Source: Polaribacter sp. IC073 (GTDB lineage: Bacteria > Bacteroidota > Bacteroidia > Flavobacteriales > Flavobacteriaceae). From it: a stretch of 64,000 nucleotides of DNA. Made by a program: the position numbers and the translations under genes. Below are positions 17,794 to 26,061 of the stretch, one piece after another. The DNA lies in contig NZ_VORS01000004.1 in assembly GCF_007997075.1 (NCBI RefSeq), forward strand, positions 186,001 through 250,000, in the 5' to 3' direction. Position 1 is the stretch's first letter; the number at the start of each line of letters is the position of its first letter. Under the pieces are notes generated by a model that was not told the DNA's origin, did no database searches, and saw only the letters and a program-made list of their open reading frames with translations.

Positions 17794-18858
17794 TTAATTT
17801 TTTCTTTCTAATTCTTGCATTACATCTACCAAAGTTTGTACGCTATATAATGGTAATGCATTGTACATACTTGCTCTGTAACCGCCTACACTTCTGTGGC
17901 CATCTAAACCGTTAATTCCTGCTGCTGTCCACATTTTATCAAATGTTTCTGTTAAAGAAGCATCAGTTAATGTAAAAGTAGCGTTCATAGTACTTCTGTC
18001 TTCTTTTGCTACAATTCCTTTAAAAAGGGGATTTCTATCAATTTCTGCATATAAAAGTGCCGCTTTTTTGTTGTTCACTTCCTCAATAAATTTAATTCCG
18101 CCCAAATCTTTTAACCATTGTAAAGTCAGCATAGAAACGTAGACAGGAAAAACAGCAGGTGTATTAAACATACTGTCTTTGTCTATGTGAATTTGATAAT
18201 TTAACATAGAAGGAATGTGTCTTTCTACTTTTCCTAAGATTTCTTCTTTGATAATAACCAAAGTTGCTCCTGCAGGACCCATATTTTTTTGTGCACCCGC
18301 ATAAATTAAATCGAACTTTTCGAAATCTAACTGACGAGAAAAAATATCTGAACTCATATCGCAAATCAAAGGAACATTTGTTTCTGGAAATTCTTTCATC
18401 TGTGTTCCTGCAACGGTATTATTACTAGTGCAGTGAAAATAATCTACATCTTCTGGTATTGTGTATCCTTTAGGAATGTAATTGTATCCTTTGTCTTTAG
18501 AAGAGCCAACTTCTAGCACTTCACCAAAAGCTTTTGCCTCTATAATTGCTTTGTCTGCCCAGGTACCGGTATTTAAATATGCTGCTTTCTTATTTAATAA
18601 ATTATAAGCAACCATTAAAAACTCTAAACTTGCACCACCTTGTAAAAAGATTGCTTTGTAGCCTTTATTCTCTAAACCTAACAATTCTAAAGCTAAAGAT
18701 CTTGCTTTTTCCATAACCATCACAAAAGATTTACTTCTGTGAGAAATTTCGATTAGAGATAAATCGTCATTATTAAAATTAAGAATTGCTTCAGATGCTT
18801 TTTGTAATACTTCTTGCGGAAGAATACAAGGTCCTGCACTAAAATTATGTTTTTTCAT
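17794..18858 (-). CDS. serC: Phosphoserine aminotransferase
   Basis: A 354-residue class V PLP aminotransferase making 3-phosphoserine from 3-phosphohydroxypyruvate and glutamate. Features are HNFSAGPCILP at the start, ISHRS (38-42), the PLP aspartate in CDMSSD (Asp167), the Schiff-base lysine in YAGAQKNMGPAG (Lys191), and the C-terminal GHRSVGGYRASMYNAL. It is the first gene of the serC-serA-DUF1015 run and lies 68 nt upstream of serA. It may also serve in PLP synthesis. Confidence 0.95.
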   Translation of the reverse strand: MKKHNFSAGPCILPQEVLQKASEAILNFNNDDLSLIEISHRSKSFVMVMEKARSLALELLGLENKGYKAIFLQGGASLEFLMVAYNLLNKKAAYLNTGTWADKAIIEAKAFGEVLEVGSSKDKGYNYIPKGYTIPEDVDYFHCTSNNTVAGTQMKEFPETNVPLICDMSSDIFSRQLDFEKFDLIYAGAQKNMGPAGATLVIIKEEILGKVERHIPSMLNYQIHIDKDSMFNTPAVFPVYVSMLTLQWLKDLGGIKFIEEVNNKKAALLYAEIDRNPLFKGIVAKEDRSTMNATFTLTDASLTETFDKMWTAAGINGLDGHRSVGGYRASMYNALPLYSVQTLVDVMQELERKN

Positions 18859-18884
18859 AGGATTAGGTTCATAATTTAATATTT

Positions 18885-18965
18885 TAATTCAATGTTGAAA
18901 AACGTTGTGAACTTTGCGAAAAATGTTGCGTCTTCGCGATTAATTGTAAAATCTCTCTGCGAGGG
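18885..18965. repeat. GC-rich intergenic patch with repeated TTGCG/TTCGCG words
   Basis: The spacer between serC and the luxC-like gene holds several TTGCG- and TCGCG-type words (CTTTGCGAAAAATGTTGCG and CTTCGCGATT) that stand out from the AT-rich surroundings. Similar intergenic text is, from memory, common in flavobacterial genomes. No open frame or RNA family is recognised. Confidence 0.3.
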
Positions 18966-20027
18966 TTATATTTTTGATAAAAACTCTAATGTATTCACTC
19001 CGTCTGCATAATCCCATAAATTCGGATTTTGAGTTTCACCAAAACCAACTTCATTTTCTATAAAGTCTTTGGCAACAATACATTGAATTTTTTCTTTGTC
19101 TTGATGCAATTTTATTTTTAAATCGATTTCATTGTCATAATATTCGTAGAAAATTGTGGCAATAGGAGAGGAGTAACTCTCGTCTTCTTTGATCATTAGA
19201 AATCCGTTTTCTAACAAATCGAATAAACTCATTAAATAAACAGCCTTGTTATAATCGTAATTATTGGCATATTTTGCATTATTTATGATGTCTTTCTTAA
19301 CGAACATTCCATTAAAGAAATTGTTAAAATCGTAGTCTTTTGGTACATAGATTTTAGAAACAGATCTACAACCCAAGCCGAAATAGGTAAAAACATCATC
19401 CGATAATTTCTGTAAATCTTCTTCTGTTTCTCTGCCTGTAATAACTGCAACAGAATTTCTACTTTTTCTGATGATATTAGGCTTGTCTTTAAAATAATAT
19501 TCAAAATAACGCGCAGTATTATCACTTCCTGTAGCAATAACTGCATCAAAATTTTCTATTTTTTGTTCTGTAAAAGTGATTTTTCCTTTGAAACTTTCTT
19601 CTACATATTCTAAATATTTAGCTAAAAAAGGCAATAAATGTTTATCACTAGAAGACTGTTTTACCAAAACTGCATGCCCAGAAATTAAAACAGACAAGAA
19701 ATCGTGAAAGCCTACAACAGGAATATTTCCCGCCATAACAATGGCCACTGTTTTATTAGAAGCAGTCTGCAACTCGTTTTTAGAAATCCAAGCTTCTAAA
19801 TTATTTTTTGTGAGTGCTTTAGACCAACTTTCTAAAGCAAAAACAATATTCTCTTTTGTAAACCAAGAGTTTTTTTCTTGTGCTATTTTTATTTGATGTT
19901 TAAAACCATCAAAAAATAAATCATTGTGTTCTATTCCTTCAATTTCATCAATTTTTTCTTGAGAAAACTGACTTAAAAAAGCTCCTAATTTCACAAAAGC
20001 AGTAATTCTATTTTGAATACTATCCAT
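18966..20027 (-). CDS. LuxC-family acyl-CoA/acyl-protein reductase
   Basis: A 353-residue protein of the aldehyde-dehydrogenase-like LuxC family. It carries the nucleotide-binding segment VIATGSDNTARYFEYYF (163-179) and the nucleophile Cys220 in YFGLGCRSVSK. LuxC proteins reduce fatty acyl groups to aldehydes with NADPH, but no luxABDE genes are near, so luminescence is not implied; the substrate is unknown. It is divergent from the ferredoxin gene with 69 nt between starts, which suggests a linked redox function, and lies upstream of serC. Confidence 0.82.
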   Translation of the reverse strand: MDSIQNRITAFVKLGAFLSQFSQEKIDEIEGIEHNDLFFDGFKHQIKIAQEKNSWFTKENIVFALESWSKALTKNNLEAWISKNELQTASNKTVAIVMAGNIPVVGFHDFLSVLISGHAVLVKQSSSDKHLLPFLAKYLEYVEESFKGKITFTEQKIENFDAVIATGSDNTARYFEYYFKDKPNIIRKSRNSVAVITGRETEEDLQKLSDDVFTYFGLGCRSVSKIYVPKDYDFNNFFNGMFVKKDIINNAKYANNYDYNKAVYLMSLFDLLENGFLMIKEDESYSSPIATIFYEYYDNEIDLKIKLHQDKEKIQCIVAKDFIENEVGFGETQNPNLWDYADGVNTLEFLSKI

Positions 20028-20032
20028 TTATT

Positions 20033-20063
20033 TTGGTTGTAACTAATTTTGGCGTTATTTTTG
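20033..20063 (+). promoter_or_regulatory. Promoter of the ferredoxin gene
   Basis: A TTG at 20033-20035 and a perfect -7 box TATTTTTG at 20056-20063 are separated by 20 nt, matching the Bacteroidota promoter model. It lies 33 nt upstream of the ATG at 20097. Confidence 0.6.
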
Positions 20064-20096
20064 CAATTGCAAAGGTACAAAACAGAAAAGAAAATT

Positions 20097-20447
20097 ATGG
20101 CAATTATAATAACAGATGAATGTATAAATTGTGGCGCATGTGAACCAGAATGTCCAAATACTGCAATTTATGAAGGCGCAGACGATTGGAAATATTCAGA
20201 AGGAACAGATTTAGAAGGAAAGGCAGTTTTACCAAATGGTAAGTCTGTAAATGCAGATGAAACGCAAGAACCCATTTCAGATGAAATCTATTTCATTGTT
20301 GCAGATAAATGTACAGAATGTAAAGGTTTCCATGATGAGCCGCAATGTGCTGCAGTTTGTCCTGTAGATTGTTGTGTGCCAGATGATGACAATGTAGAAA
20401 CAGATGAAGAATTGTTAGCGAAACAGAAGTTTATGCATAACGATTAA
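20097..20447 (+). CDS. Two-cluster [4Fe-4S] ferredoxin
   Basis: A 116-residue soluble electron carrier. The first cluster motif is [12 protein letters not shown] (Cys9, 12, 15, 19) and the second [23 protein letters not shown], the CxxCx8CxxxC arrangement of Alv-type dicluster ferredoxins. I chose the ATG at 20097 because a TTG 48 nt earlier would place the -7 box within the coding region and adds a non-conserved extension. It probably serves reductive enzymes; the divergent LuxC-type reductase is a candidate partner by position only. Confidence 0.92.
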   Translation: MAIIITDECINCGACEPECPNTAIYEGADDWKYSEGTDLEGKAVLPNGKSVNADETQEPISDEIYFIVADKCTECKGFHDEPQCAAVCPVDCCVPDDDNVETDEELLAKQKFMHND

Positions 20448-20473
20448 TACTTCTTAACTAAGTATAAAATTAA

Positions 20474-20503
20474 AATCCCGAGTTTTAAACTCGGGATTTT
20501 TTG
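20474..20503 (+). terminator. Intrinsic terminator of the ferredoxin gene
   Basis: Arms AATCCCGAGTTT and AAACTCGGGATT followed by TTTTT: a strong hairpin 27 nt after the ferredoxin stop codon. Confidence 0.9.
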
Positions 20504-20533
20504 TTTACATAAACTACTATTTTATTCATTTTT

Positions 20534-21061
20534 ATGATTGCATTTTTACATAAATTAAAACTAATACAACACTTTTCTATTGCGATTCCTATAGATAGAA
20601 TCGATTTTGTTAAAATTTGTAGAAAAAAGATAGCGTTAAAAGAAACCACCTTTTCTTCGATGCTTTTAGAATATTTTTCACGAAATAAATATAAGTATGT
20701 AGGAACTGTAGAACATGAAGGAATTCAAATTAGAAAACGAAAAACATTCTTTAGTTTTAATAAAAAGGCATGTTTAATTAAAGGTCATTTTAGACAAAAA
20801 AACGATGTATTGTATTTAAATACAGAGATTAAAGGGTTTTCAAATACAAGTGTTACAATATATGTATCAATCTTTTTTTTTGCACTTTACTTTGTTGGTT
20901 ATAAATTAATTTCTAGCTCAGAACCTCTTTTTCCGATAGTTTTTGCACTTCTTTTAGAAGCTTTTTTATTATTTCTAGTGCCCGTTTTTATCATAAGATT
21001 AAGAATAAAAGCAATGAAAATAGAATTACAACAGGATATCTATAATTGGATTTTAAAATAG
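20534..21061 (+). CDS. Small membrane protein of unknown function
   Basis: A 175-residue protein I do not recognise. The first 100 residues are basic and probably cytoplasmic (several RK and KK pairs). Two membrane segments follow at about 105-124 (TIYVSIFFFALYFVGYKLI) and 131-152, with a short charged tail. It stands alone between two terminators' worth of flanking sequence, upstream of ychF. Codon use matches its neighbours, so I take it as a real gene. Confidence 0.7.
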   Translation: MIAFLHKLKLIQHFSIAIPIDRIDFVKICRKKIALKETTFSSMLLEYFSRNKYKYVGTVEHEGIQIRKRKTFFSFNKKACLIKGHFRQKNDVLYLNTEIKGFSNTSVTIYVSIFFFALYFVGYKLISSSEPLFPIVFALLLEAFLLFLVPVFIIRLRIKAMKIELQQDIYNWILK

Positions 21062-21085
21062 CTGTAAAAATTAGAAACTAAAAAC

Positions 21086-21093
21086 TATATTTG
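21086..21093 (+). promoter_or_regulatory. -7 promoter box for ychF
   Basis: TATATTTG, a perfect TAnnTTTG match 20 nt upstream of the ychF ATG. The leader would be only about 15 nt. A -33 TTG is not evident. Confidence 0.55.
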
Positions 21094-21113
21094 CACTCGC
21101 AAAATTTATCAAT

Positions 21114-22205
21114 ATGAAAGCCGGAATTGTAGGATTACCAAACGTAGGAAAATCAACTTTATTTAATTGTTTATCAAATGCAAAAGCGCAAAGTGCTAAC
21201 TTTCCTTTTTGTACAATAGAACCAAACTTAGGTGTGGTAAATGTACCAGACAAAAGAATTGAAAAGTTAGAAGAATTGGTTAATCCAGAAAGAGTTTTAC
21301 CTGCAACTGTAGAGATTGTAGATATTGCTGGTCTTGTAAAAGGCGCAAGTAAAGGAGAAGGTTTAGGAAATCAGTTTTTGGCAAATATTAGAGAAACAGA
21401 CGCGCTTTTACATGTAATACGTTGTTTCGATAACGATAATATTATTCATGTAGATGAATCTGTAGATCCTGTTAGAGATAAAGAAACGATTGATATCGAA
21501 TTGCAACTTAAAGATTTAGAAGCGGTTGAAAAACGTTTAGAACGCGTAAAAAGAACAGCAAAAACAGGTAACAAAGAAGCGCAAGCAGAATTGGTTGTTT
21601 TGCTAAAAATTGAAGAAACTTTATTAAAGGGAGTTTCTGTAAGAACATTAGACTTTTCAGAGAAAGAAATGGAATTTGTAGCACCTTTGCAATTCATTAC
21701 TTTAAAACCAGTATTATATGTTTGTAATGTTGATGAAGATTCTGCTGTTTCAGGAAACGCATATGTAGAAAAAGTAAGAGAAGCTGTAAAAGATGAAAAT
21801 GCAGAAGTAATTGTTTTAGCCGTGGGTACAGAAGCAGATATTACTGAGTTAGATGACTACGAAGAAAGACAAATGTTTTTAGCAGATATTGGCTTAGAAG
21901 AAGCTGGTGTTGCTAGATTGGTTCGTTCTGCCTATAAACTATTAAATTTACAAACGTATTTTACAGCGGGTGTAAAAGAAGTAAGAGCTTGGACAATTCC
22001 TATTGGTTCTACTGCACCACAAGCAGCAGGTGTTATTCACACAGATTTCGAAAAAGGTTTTATTAGAGCAGAAACGATTGCGTATGAAGATTTTGTAACT
22101 TATGGTTCTGAAGCAAAAGTAAAAGAAGCTGGTAAAATGAGAGTAGAAGGTAAGGAGTACATTGTTAAAGATGGTGATGTTATGCACTTCCGTTTTAACG
22201 TGTAA
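21114..22205 (+). CDS. ychF: Redox-regulated ATPase YchF (Obg-family)
   Basis: A 363-residue TRAFAC P-loop protein. G1 is GLPNVGKST (7-15), G3 is [16 protein letters not shown], and the G4 position reads CNVDED rather than NKxD, the change that makes YchF prefer ATP. A helical insert and a C-terminal TGS domain (about 280-363, ending VMHFRFNV) complete the family architecture. YchF/OLA1 binds ribosomes and modulates translation initiation and stress responses. Monocistronic, with its own promoter and terminator. Confidence 0.95.
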   Translation: MKAGIVGLPNVGKSTLFNCLSNAKAQSANFPFCTIEPNLGVVNVPDKRIEKLEELVNPERVLPATVEIVDIAGLVKGASKGEGLGNQFLANIRETDALLHVIRCFDNDNIIHVDESVDPVRDKETIDIELQLKDLEAVEKRLERVKRTAKTGNKEAQAELVVLLKIEETLLKGVSVRTLDFSEKEMEFVAPLQFITLKPVLYVCNVDEDSAVSGNAYVEKVREAVKDENAEVIVLAVGTEADITELDDYEERQMFLADIGLEEAGVARLVRSAYKLLNLQTYFTAGVKEVRAWTIPIGSTAPQAAGVIHTDFEKGFIRAETIAYEDFVTYGSEAKVKEAGKMRVEGKEYIVKDGDVMHFRFNV

Positions 22206-22228
22206 TTTTTTAGAAATATATAAATTGA

Positions 22229-22260
22229 AAATCCCAATGAGAAATCATTGGGATTTTTTT
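22229..22260 (+). terminator. Intrinsic terminator of ychF
   Basis: Arms AATCCCAATGA and TCATTGGGATT with a GAAA-like loop and a run of seven T, 24 nt after the stop codon. Confidence 0.9.
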
Positions 22261-22397
22261 AGGCACATTTATTTTTTGCTATTTTGCTATTTTATTATCT
22301 AGAATGGACCGTAATTTAGATTTAATAATTAGTTCTAAAAATAATAGCAGCTTAAGTTTATACCCAAACTGCTATTTTTTTTTACTTTGAGTTTAAT

Positions 22398-23420
22398 TTA
22401 ATTTGTTATCGAGATTTTATGCTCCCAATATGCACCACTAATATCTGTCATTTTTAAAATATAGCTACCTTTGGTTAATTTTGATAAGGCTTCATTTTTT
22501 AAATTCAACTTTGCTTTTGCTCCTAACGGTATAATCAAGCTATGTTTGCCTGGTTTTATTTTGGCTACATAATAGTTTGAAATACTTTCTTTGCCTAAAG
22601 AAGCTAAATCTTCTTGCGTGTACTCTAGTACTGTATTACTTTGTTTATCCGTTAATGTAATACCTATAAGCCAAGAACCATAAACATCTACACCTTCCGT
22701 TCTAAATACATCAAAAGATAATGTGCTATTGTTAATGGCACCTTCTGTAATTTCTAATTTTGGTTTTACAGATTTGTTATGAAGCGTTCCCCAAAGTCCT
22801 CCATGAAATATTTGGTTGGTCATTAACGTCATTCCAAAAATAAGTAATGAGCCAATAAGCACTACTTTAGAGAAAATACGATCTTTAATAGGTAAGATTC
22901 CAGATCCTATCCACGGAAACCATTTCTTTTTTGTGATTGTGAAATTCTTTTTCATCAAATAATTGTCTAAAGAATACTTTCCACTTCCTGTTAAGAATAG
23001 CATAAAACCTGTAGCAATTCCCAAGACACCAATTTGCCATTCATCTAGACATGTCGTACCAATCCAGCCAGAACCAAGAAGAATACCCATGGCTAAGCCA
23101 AAAACAGCGATACTCATAGCTCTAGTAAACAAACCAAATAAGATAAAAAAACCAACGACACCTTCAACAATTGTAAAAATCACCATACTTAACCACAGCA
23201 TGTCTGGATTTTCTACTAAGTATAGAATTATTGGTTTTATACCTAATGCGTTAGGTAAGAAATTGTTGAATTTTTCACCAATATACCCAGCCACTTCTGG
23301 GTCGAGTTTATTGGCTAGTATTGTTCTTCTCCAAAAGGCAGAAAAATACGTCCAACCAATTACTAATCTTACTGCTAGCACTAATAAGCCTGCATCATTT
23401 TTTATACTGATATTTTTCAT
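22398..23420 (-). CDS. DoxD-DoxA fusion, thiosulfate:quinone oxidoreductase-like
   Basis: A 340-residue membrane protein. Residues 1-140 carry four hydrophobic segments of the DoxD/DoxX type (LVIGWTYFSAFWRR near 18; WQIGVLGIATGFMLFLTGSGKYSLD near 127); another membrane segment is at about 185-205. The C-terminal 130 residues are an extracytoplasmic beta domain like DoxA (DVYGSWLIGITLTDKQ, GPKHSLIIPL-like segment). DoxD and DoxA are the two subunits of the archaeal thiosulfate:quinone oxidoreductase; here they are in one chain. It follows a DsrE-like gene by 10 nt, so a periplasmic sulfur-redox role is likely but unproven. Confidence 0.8.
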   Translation of the reverse strand: MKNISIKNDAGLLVLAVRLVIGWTYFSAFWRRTILANKLDPEVAGYIGEKFNNFLPNALGIKPIILYLVENPDMLWLSMVIFTIVEGVVGFFILFGLFTRAMSIAVFGLAMGILLGSGWIGTTCLDEWQIGVLGIATGFMLFLTGSGKYSLDNYLMKKNFTITKKKWFPWIGSGILPIKDRIFSKVVLIGSLLIFGMTLMTNQIFHGGLWGTLHNKSVKPKLEITEGAINNSTLSFDVFRTEGVDVYGSWLIGITLTDKQSNTVLEYTQEDLASLGKESISNYYVAKIKPGKHSLIIPLGAKAKLNLKNEALSKLTKGSYILKMTDISGAYWEHKISITN

Positions 23421-23430
23421 TTTGAATTGC

Positions 23431-23853
23431 TTATATCGTTATTGAGGTAAATCCTTTTTTTGTTAACTGTAGTCCATATAAAATGCCATTTTCTGTAATT
23501 TTGATTTGCTTAGGCAGTTGATTTTGACTTATATTAAATTTTTGAAGAGAAATTCCGCACGCAAAAATGGTTATATTTTGTTCTGTAGCTTCATTTAAAA
23601 GCGCCCTAAAATCAGGGTTATTTGGAATATTATTTACTGTTTTTCCGCAAATGATAATGTAGAAATCGCCATATTTCTTGCCGTCTTCTATCGCTAAAGA
23701 TTTTGCGGCTAACATAACAGGTTTAAGCTGTTTTATATTTTTAGAAAGAACTAAATAATTATTTTTTTTCAGATTAAAACTTTGAGCTACTAATTGGTGT
23801 GTTCCAAATAATAAAAGGAATAGTGTTGTTATAATTAGAATTGATTTTTTCAT
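23431..23853 (-). CDS. Secreted DsrE-like sulfur-relay family protein
   Basis: A 140-residue protein with a signal peptide (1-23, ending LVAQ). The rest has a DsrE/DsrF-like alpha/beta fold: the GDFYIIICGKTVNNI and EQNITIFACGISLQKFNI segments match the family, and the Cys in FACGISL sits where DsrE-like proteins carry the sulfur-binding cysteine. It overlaps the DoxX gene upstream by 4 nt (ATGA) and is 10 nt upstream of the DoxD-DoxA fusion. A periplasmic persulfide carrier for the fusion is the natural inference. Confidence 0.72.
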   Translation of the reverse strand: MKKSILIITTLFLLLFGTHQLVAQSFNLKKNNYLVLSKNIKQLKPVMLAAKSLAIEDGKKYGDFYIIICGKTVNNIPNNPDFRALLNEATEQNITIFACGISLQKFNISQNQLPKQIKITENGILYGLQLTKKGFTSITI

Positions 23854-24260
23854 GTTTTTTGAGTTTTTAAGGTTGAATTGATACTAAAAAATATGAGTCC
23901 ACCAAGTATGGCTATATTTTTAAAAAGTGGGCCTAAGGTTGTCATTTGTCCGACTTGAATTGTTAAAGTAATTGGTATTAAAATAGCGATTAACAGTATT
24001 GCTGCAAATTGTGTTTTATAACCAATAAGTAAAGAGATACCTGCAATACACATTGCAATACCAGATAGAATTACGGCCATTTCTGGAGATCCAAAAATAG
24101 TACCAATAAATCCCATATTAGCTCGTTCTATTCTGTTTACGGTTTTTTGGGTATTAAAAAAATGGCTAGTGCTTGCTACGATAAAAATTAAGCTTAGCAT
24201 AATACGAAGTATAACCACAGATTTGTAGTTCACTTCAAGTGTTTTTTCTTGAAATTTCAT
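23850..24260 (-). CDS. DoxX-like small membrane protein
   Basis: A 136-residue protein with four predicted membrane segments (about 14-30, 55-75, 80-98, 107-127) of the DoxX family. It contains IVASTSHFFNTQKTVNRIERAN between the first two. First gene of the three-gene DoxX, DsrE-like, DoxD-DoxA operon, overlapping the next gene by 4 nt. Function of stand-alone DoxX proteins is unclear; linkage points to a membrane sulfur- or redox-related complex. Confidence 0.75.
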   Translation of the reverse strand: MKFQEKTLEVNYKSVVILRIMLSLIFIVASTSHFFNTQKTVNRIERANMGFIGTIFGSPEMAVILSGIAMCIAGISLLIGYKTQFAAILLIAILIPITLTIQVGQMTTLGPLFKNIAILGGLIFFSINSTLKTQKT

Positions 24261-24332
24261 TTTAGATGATCTATAAATTAATACAATATCAGTTGTTGTA
24301 AACTGATTGTTTTCCCTGAAAAAAAAGGTTAA

Positions 24333-24698
24333 TTATAGGTAATCTTTAAAGTTTTGATATAAAATATAAAGCGAAATTTTAGAAACAGCATGGTTTCTTG
24401 CTTCAGGAGGTGGCGTATAGCTAACAGGGAAATTAGAGACACAGAAAGTCAATTTAAAGTCTGCTAATATTGCGGGTGATTTTTGTGAAGAGGTGTTTTT
24501 ATGAACTAAATTGATGCTACTAATACGTAATTCATCACAGTTAGAACTAACGATTGTCGTTTTATTGTGTTTAGAGGTTTCTGTTTGTGGAAAATCGAGT
24601 TCTCCCTGAATAAAATTTTGAATTTTACAAGGTGAAAGCAACAATAACAGGGCAAGCCCTAAGATTGGAAATATATTAATTATCGCTTTTTTATTCAT
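24333..24698 (-). CDS. Small single-pass protein of unknown function
   Basis: A 121-residue protein with an N-terminal membrane or signal segment (about 8-24, LGLALLLLLSPC) followed by CKIQNFIQGEL and a tail that ends ILYQNFKDYL. This pattern (hydrophobic start, PCxV/I, a few scattered Cys, C-terminal ILYxxFK) recalls a family of short Bacteroidota proteins often placed ahead of heavy-metal efflux or TonB genes, but none are here. It is 72 nt upstream of the DoxX operon and may be co-transcribed. No function is assigned. Confidence 0.6.
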   Translation of the reverse strand: MNKKAIINIFPILGLALLLLLSPCKIQNFIQGELDFPQTETSKHNKTTIVSSNCDELRISSINLVHKNTSSQKSPAILADFKLTFCVSNFPVSYTPPPEARNHAVSKISLYILYQNFKDYL

Positions 24699-24830
24699 CT
24701 TATTTAGTACGATTCAAATCTACTGAAAGTTTAAATGGTAAGATGTTATTATTTTCTTAATAAAATCGACGATTCAAACGAATTTGGTCATTGTATTAAA
24801 AGGAAATTCCATCAATGCTGTTAGGTTTAA

Positions 24831-25889
24831 TTATTTTTGAAATGTAAACAAGAGTTTTGCATATACTCCTTTGTGGTCACTAGGCCAAGAGATCTCGTTA
24901 GCCATAAATTTTTCTTTGTCAGTATTAGAGCTTTCTAATTTATTAAAAACGTAAGATTCTTTTGGACCAACAAGAGATACATCTTTTATTATTATAGTAT
25001 TTCCTTTGAAAAGAATATAATCTATTCGGTCTCTTTCATCGGCTAAAGGCGTCCAACTTGTAGATTTTTTTTCATGAGTATATGAGGGCCAGGTAAAACC
25101 TGGGTTGTTTTTTTCATTCGGATAGAATGTTCTAAAAACATCTATAAATCCTTCTTTATGTAATTTTTTGGTGTTGTACCAAGGAATGGAAACTCCATTA
25201 TGGCTAAACATATTTTTAGTGTTTTCTGTCCAATCTAGAAAAGAAGGTTCATTAAAATCTCCCATTAAAACAATTGGTTTTGATTCCGATTTTACAAAAT
25301 CGATAAAAGAAGAAATCGCCTCATCTCTTGTAGATTTTAAATTATATGCCTGAATTGAATCTACAATTGTATTCGGAGTAGGATTCCCTTTACCATCATC
25401 CATTATTTTCCAGTTAGGGTCACCTCCATTATAACCTCTTGGTAAGTTAGATGCATAATAAGTATAATCTAAATGAGCTCCAGAAACAACAATTACATTT
25501 CCGTCTACATTTACATCAAAGTTTACAACGGTACCTTTATCTTCATTTTTAAATACTTTCTTACCGTTACTTATTGGGTATTTACTAATAAAAGACACAT
25601 CACCGCCAATAAAGCCTCTATAGTATTTTTTACCTTTTTTTCTCAAAGATCCTACTATTTTTGTAGTCCAATCTTCGTTGTTGTAATTTCTAACTTCAAC
25701 AAAACAGACAATATCTGGGTTGGTCTCTATAATAACAGCACTAATTTTTTCTAATCCATTAGGTACAGAAGTACCCTCTTGCCAAACATTAAATGTTAGA
25801 AAAGTAAGTTCTTTTTGTATGCTTTTACGGCAAGATTGTAATACGGATAGTAAAATAATAAGTGTTAAGTATAATAATCTGTTTTTCAT
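24831..25889 (-). CDS. Endonuclease/exonuclease/phosphatase family lipoprotein
   Basis: A 352-residue protein from the ATG at 25889 (an in-frame ATG 45 nt earlier gives a non-signal extension). The start MKNRLLYLTLIILLSVLQSC is a lipoprotein signal with Cys20. The EEP fold follows: LTFNVWQEGTSV with the metal Asn, CFVEVRN with the metal Glu, the GAHLDYTYYASN histidine, MGDFNEPS with Asp and Asn, and the terminal SDHKGVYAKL Asp-His pair. All catalytic positions of a Mg-dependent phosphodiesterase are present. The substrate (nucleic acid, sphingomyelin-like or inositol phosphate) cannot be decided. Likely anchored in the outer membrane. Confidence 0.85.
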   Translation of the reverse strand: MKNRLLYLTLIILLSVLQSCRKSIQKELTFLTFNVWQEGTSVPNGLEKISAVIIETNPDIVCFVEVRNYNNEDWTTKIVGSLRKKGKKYYRGFIGGDVSFISKYPISNGKKVFKNEDKGTVVNFDVNVDGNVIVVSGAHLDYTYYASNLPRGYNGGDPNWKIMDDGKGNPTPNTIVDSIQAYNLKSTRDEAISSFIDFVKSESKPIVLMGDFNEPSFLDWTENTKNMFSHNGVSIPWYNTKKLHKEGFIDVFRTFYPNEKNNPGFTWPSYTHEKKSTSWTPLADERDRIDYILFKGNTIIIKDVSLVGPKESYVFNKLESSNTDKEKFMANEISWPSDHKGVYAKLLFTFQK

Positions 25890-26004
25890 TTTAGCATCAA
25901 TTTTAATACTGAAGATAGTGTGTATTTTAACCATATTAATATATAGTTAGCCAAGTTCGCTTTTTTTGAATAAAGAGGCAACAGATAAAACCTCTATTAA
26001 AAAA

Positions 26005-26042
26005 AAGAACTCACTACCAAATTTTTTCGGTAGTGAGTTCTT
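26005..26042 (-). terminator. Intrinsic terminator of the 26062-26847 lipoprotein gene
   Basis: Arms AAGAACTCACTACC and GGTAGTGAGTTCTT with a 10-nt loop; on the reverse strand the hairpin is followed by a T-run. It lies 20 nt after the lipoprotein stop codon. Confidence 0.9.
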
Positions 26043-26061
26043 AAAGTGTTGTAACAAATAA

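Noticed and set aside
20049..20096. Upstream TTG start for the ferredoxin
   Set aside because: It lies before and inside the -7 box and would add 16 non-conserved residues; the ATG at 20097 directly precedes the CxxC motif at the family spacing.
23431..23853. Possibility that the DsrE-like protein is a plain periplasmic hypothetical
   Set aside because: The IIICGKTV and FACGISLQKF segments and the operon with DoxDA make the DsrE fold the better reading, though confidence stays moderate.
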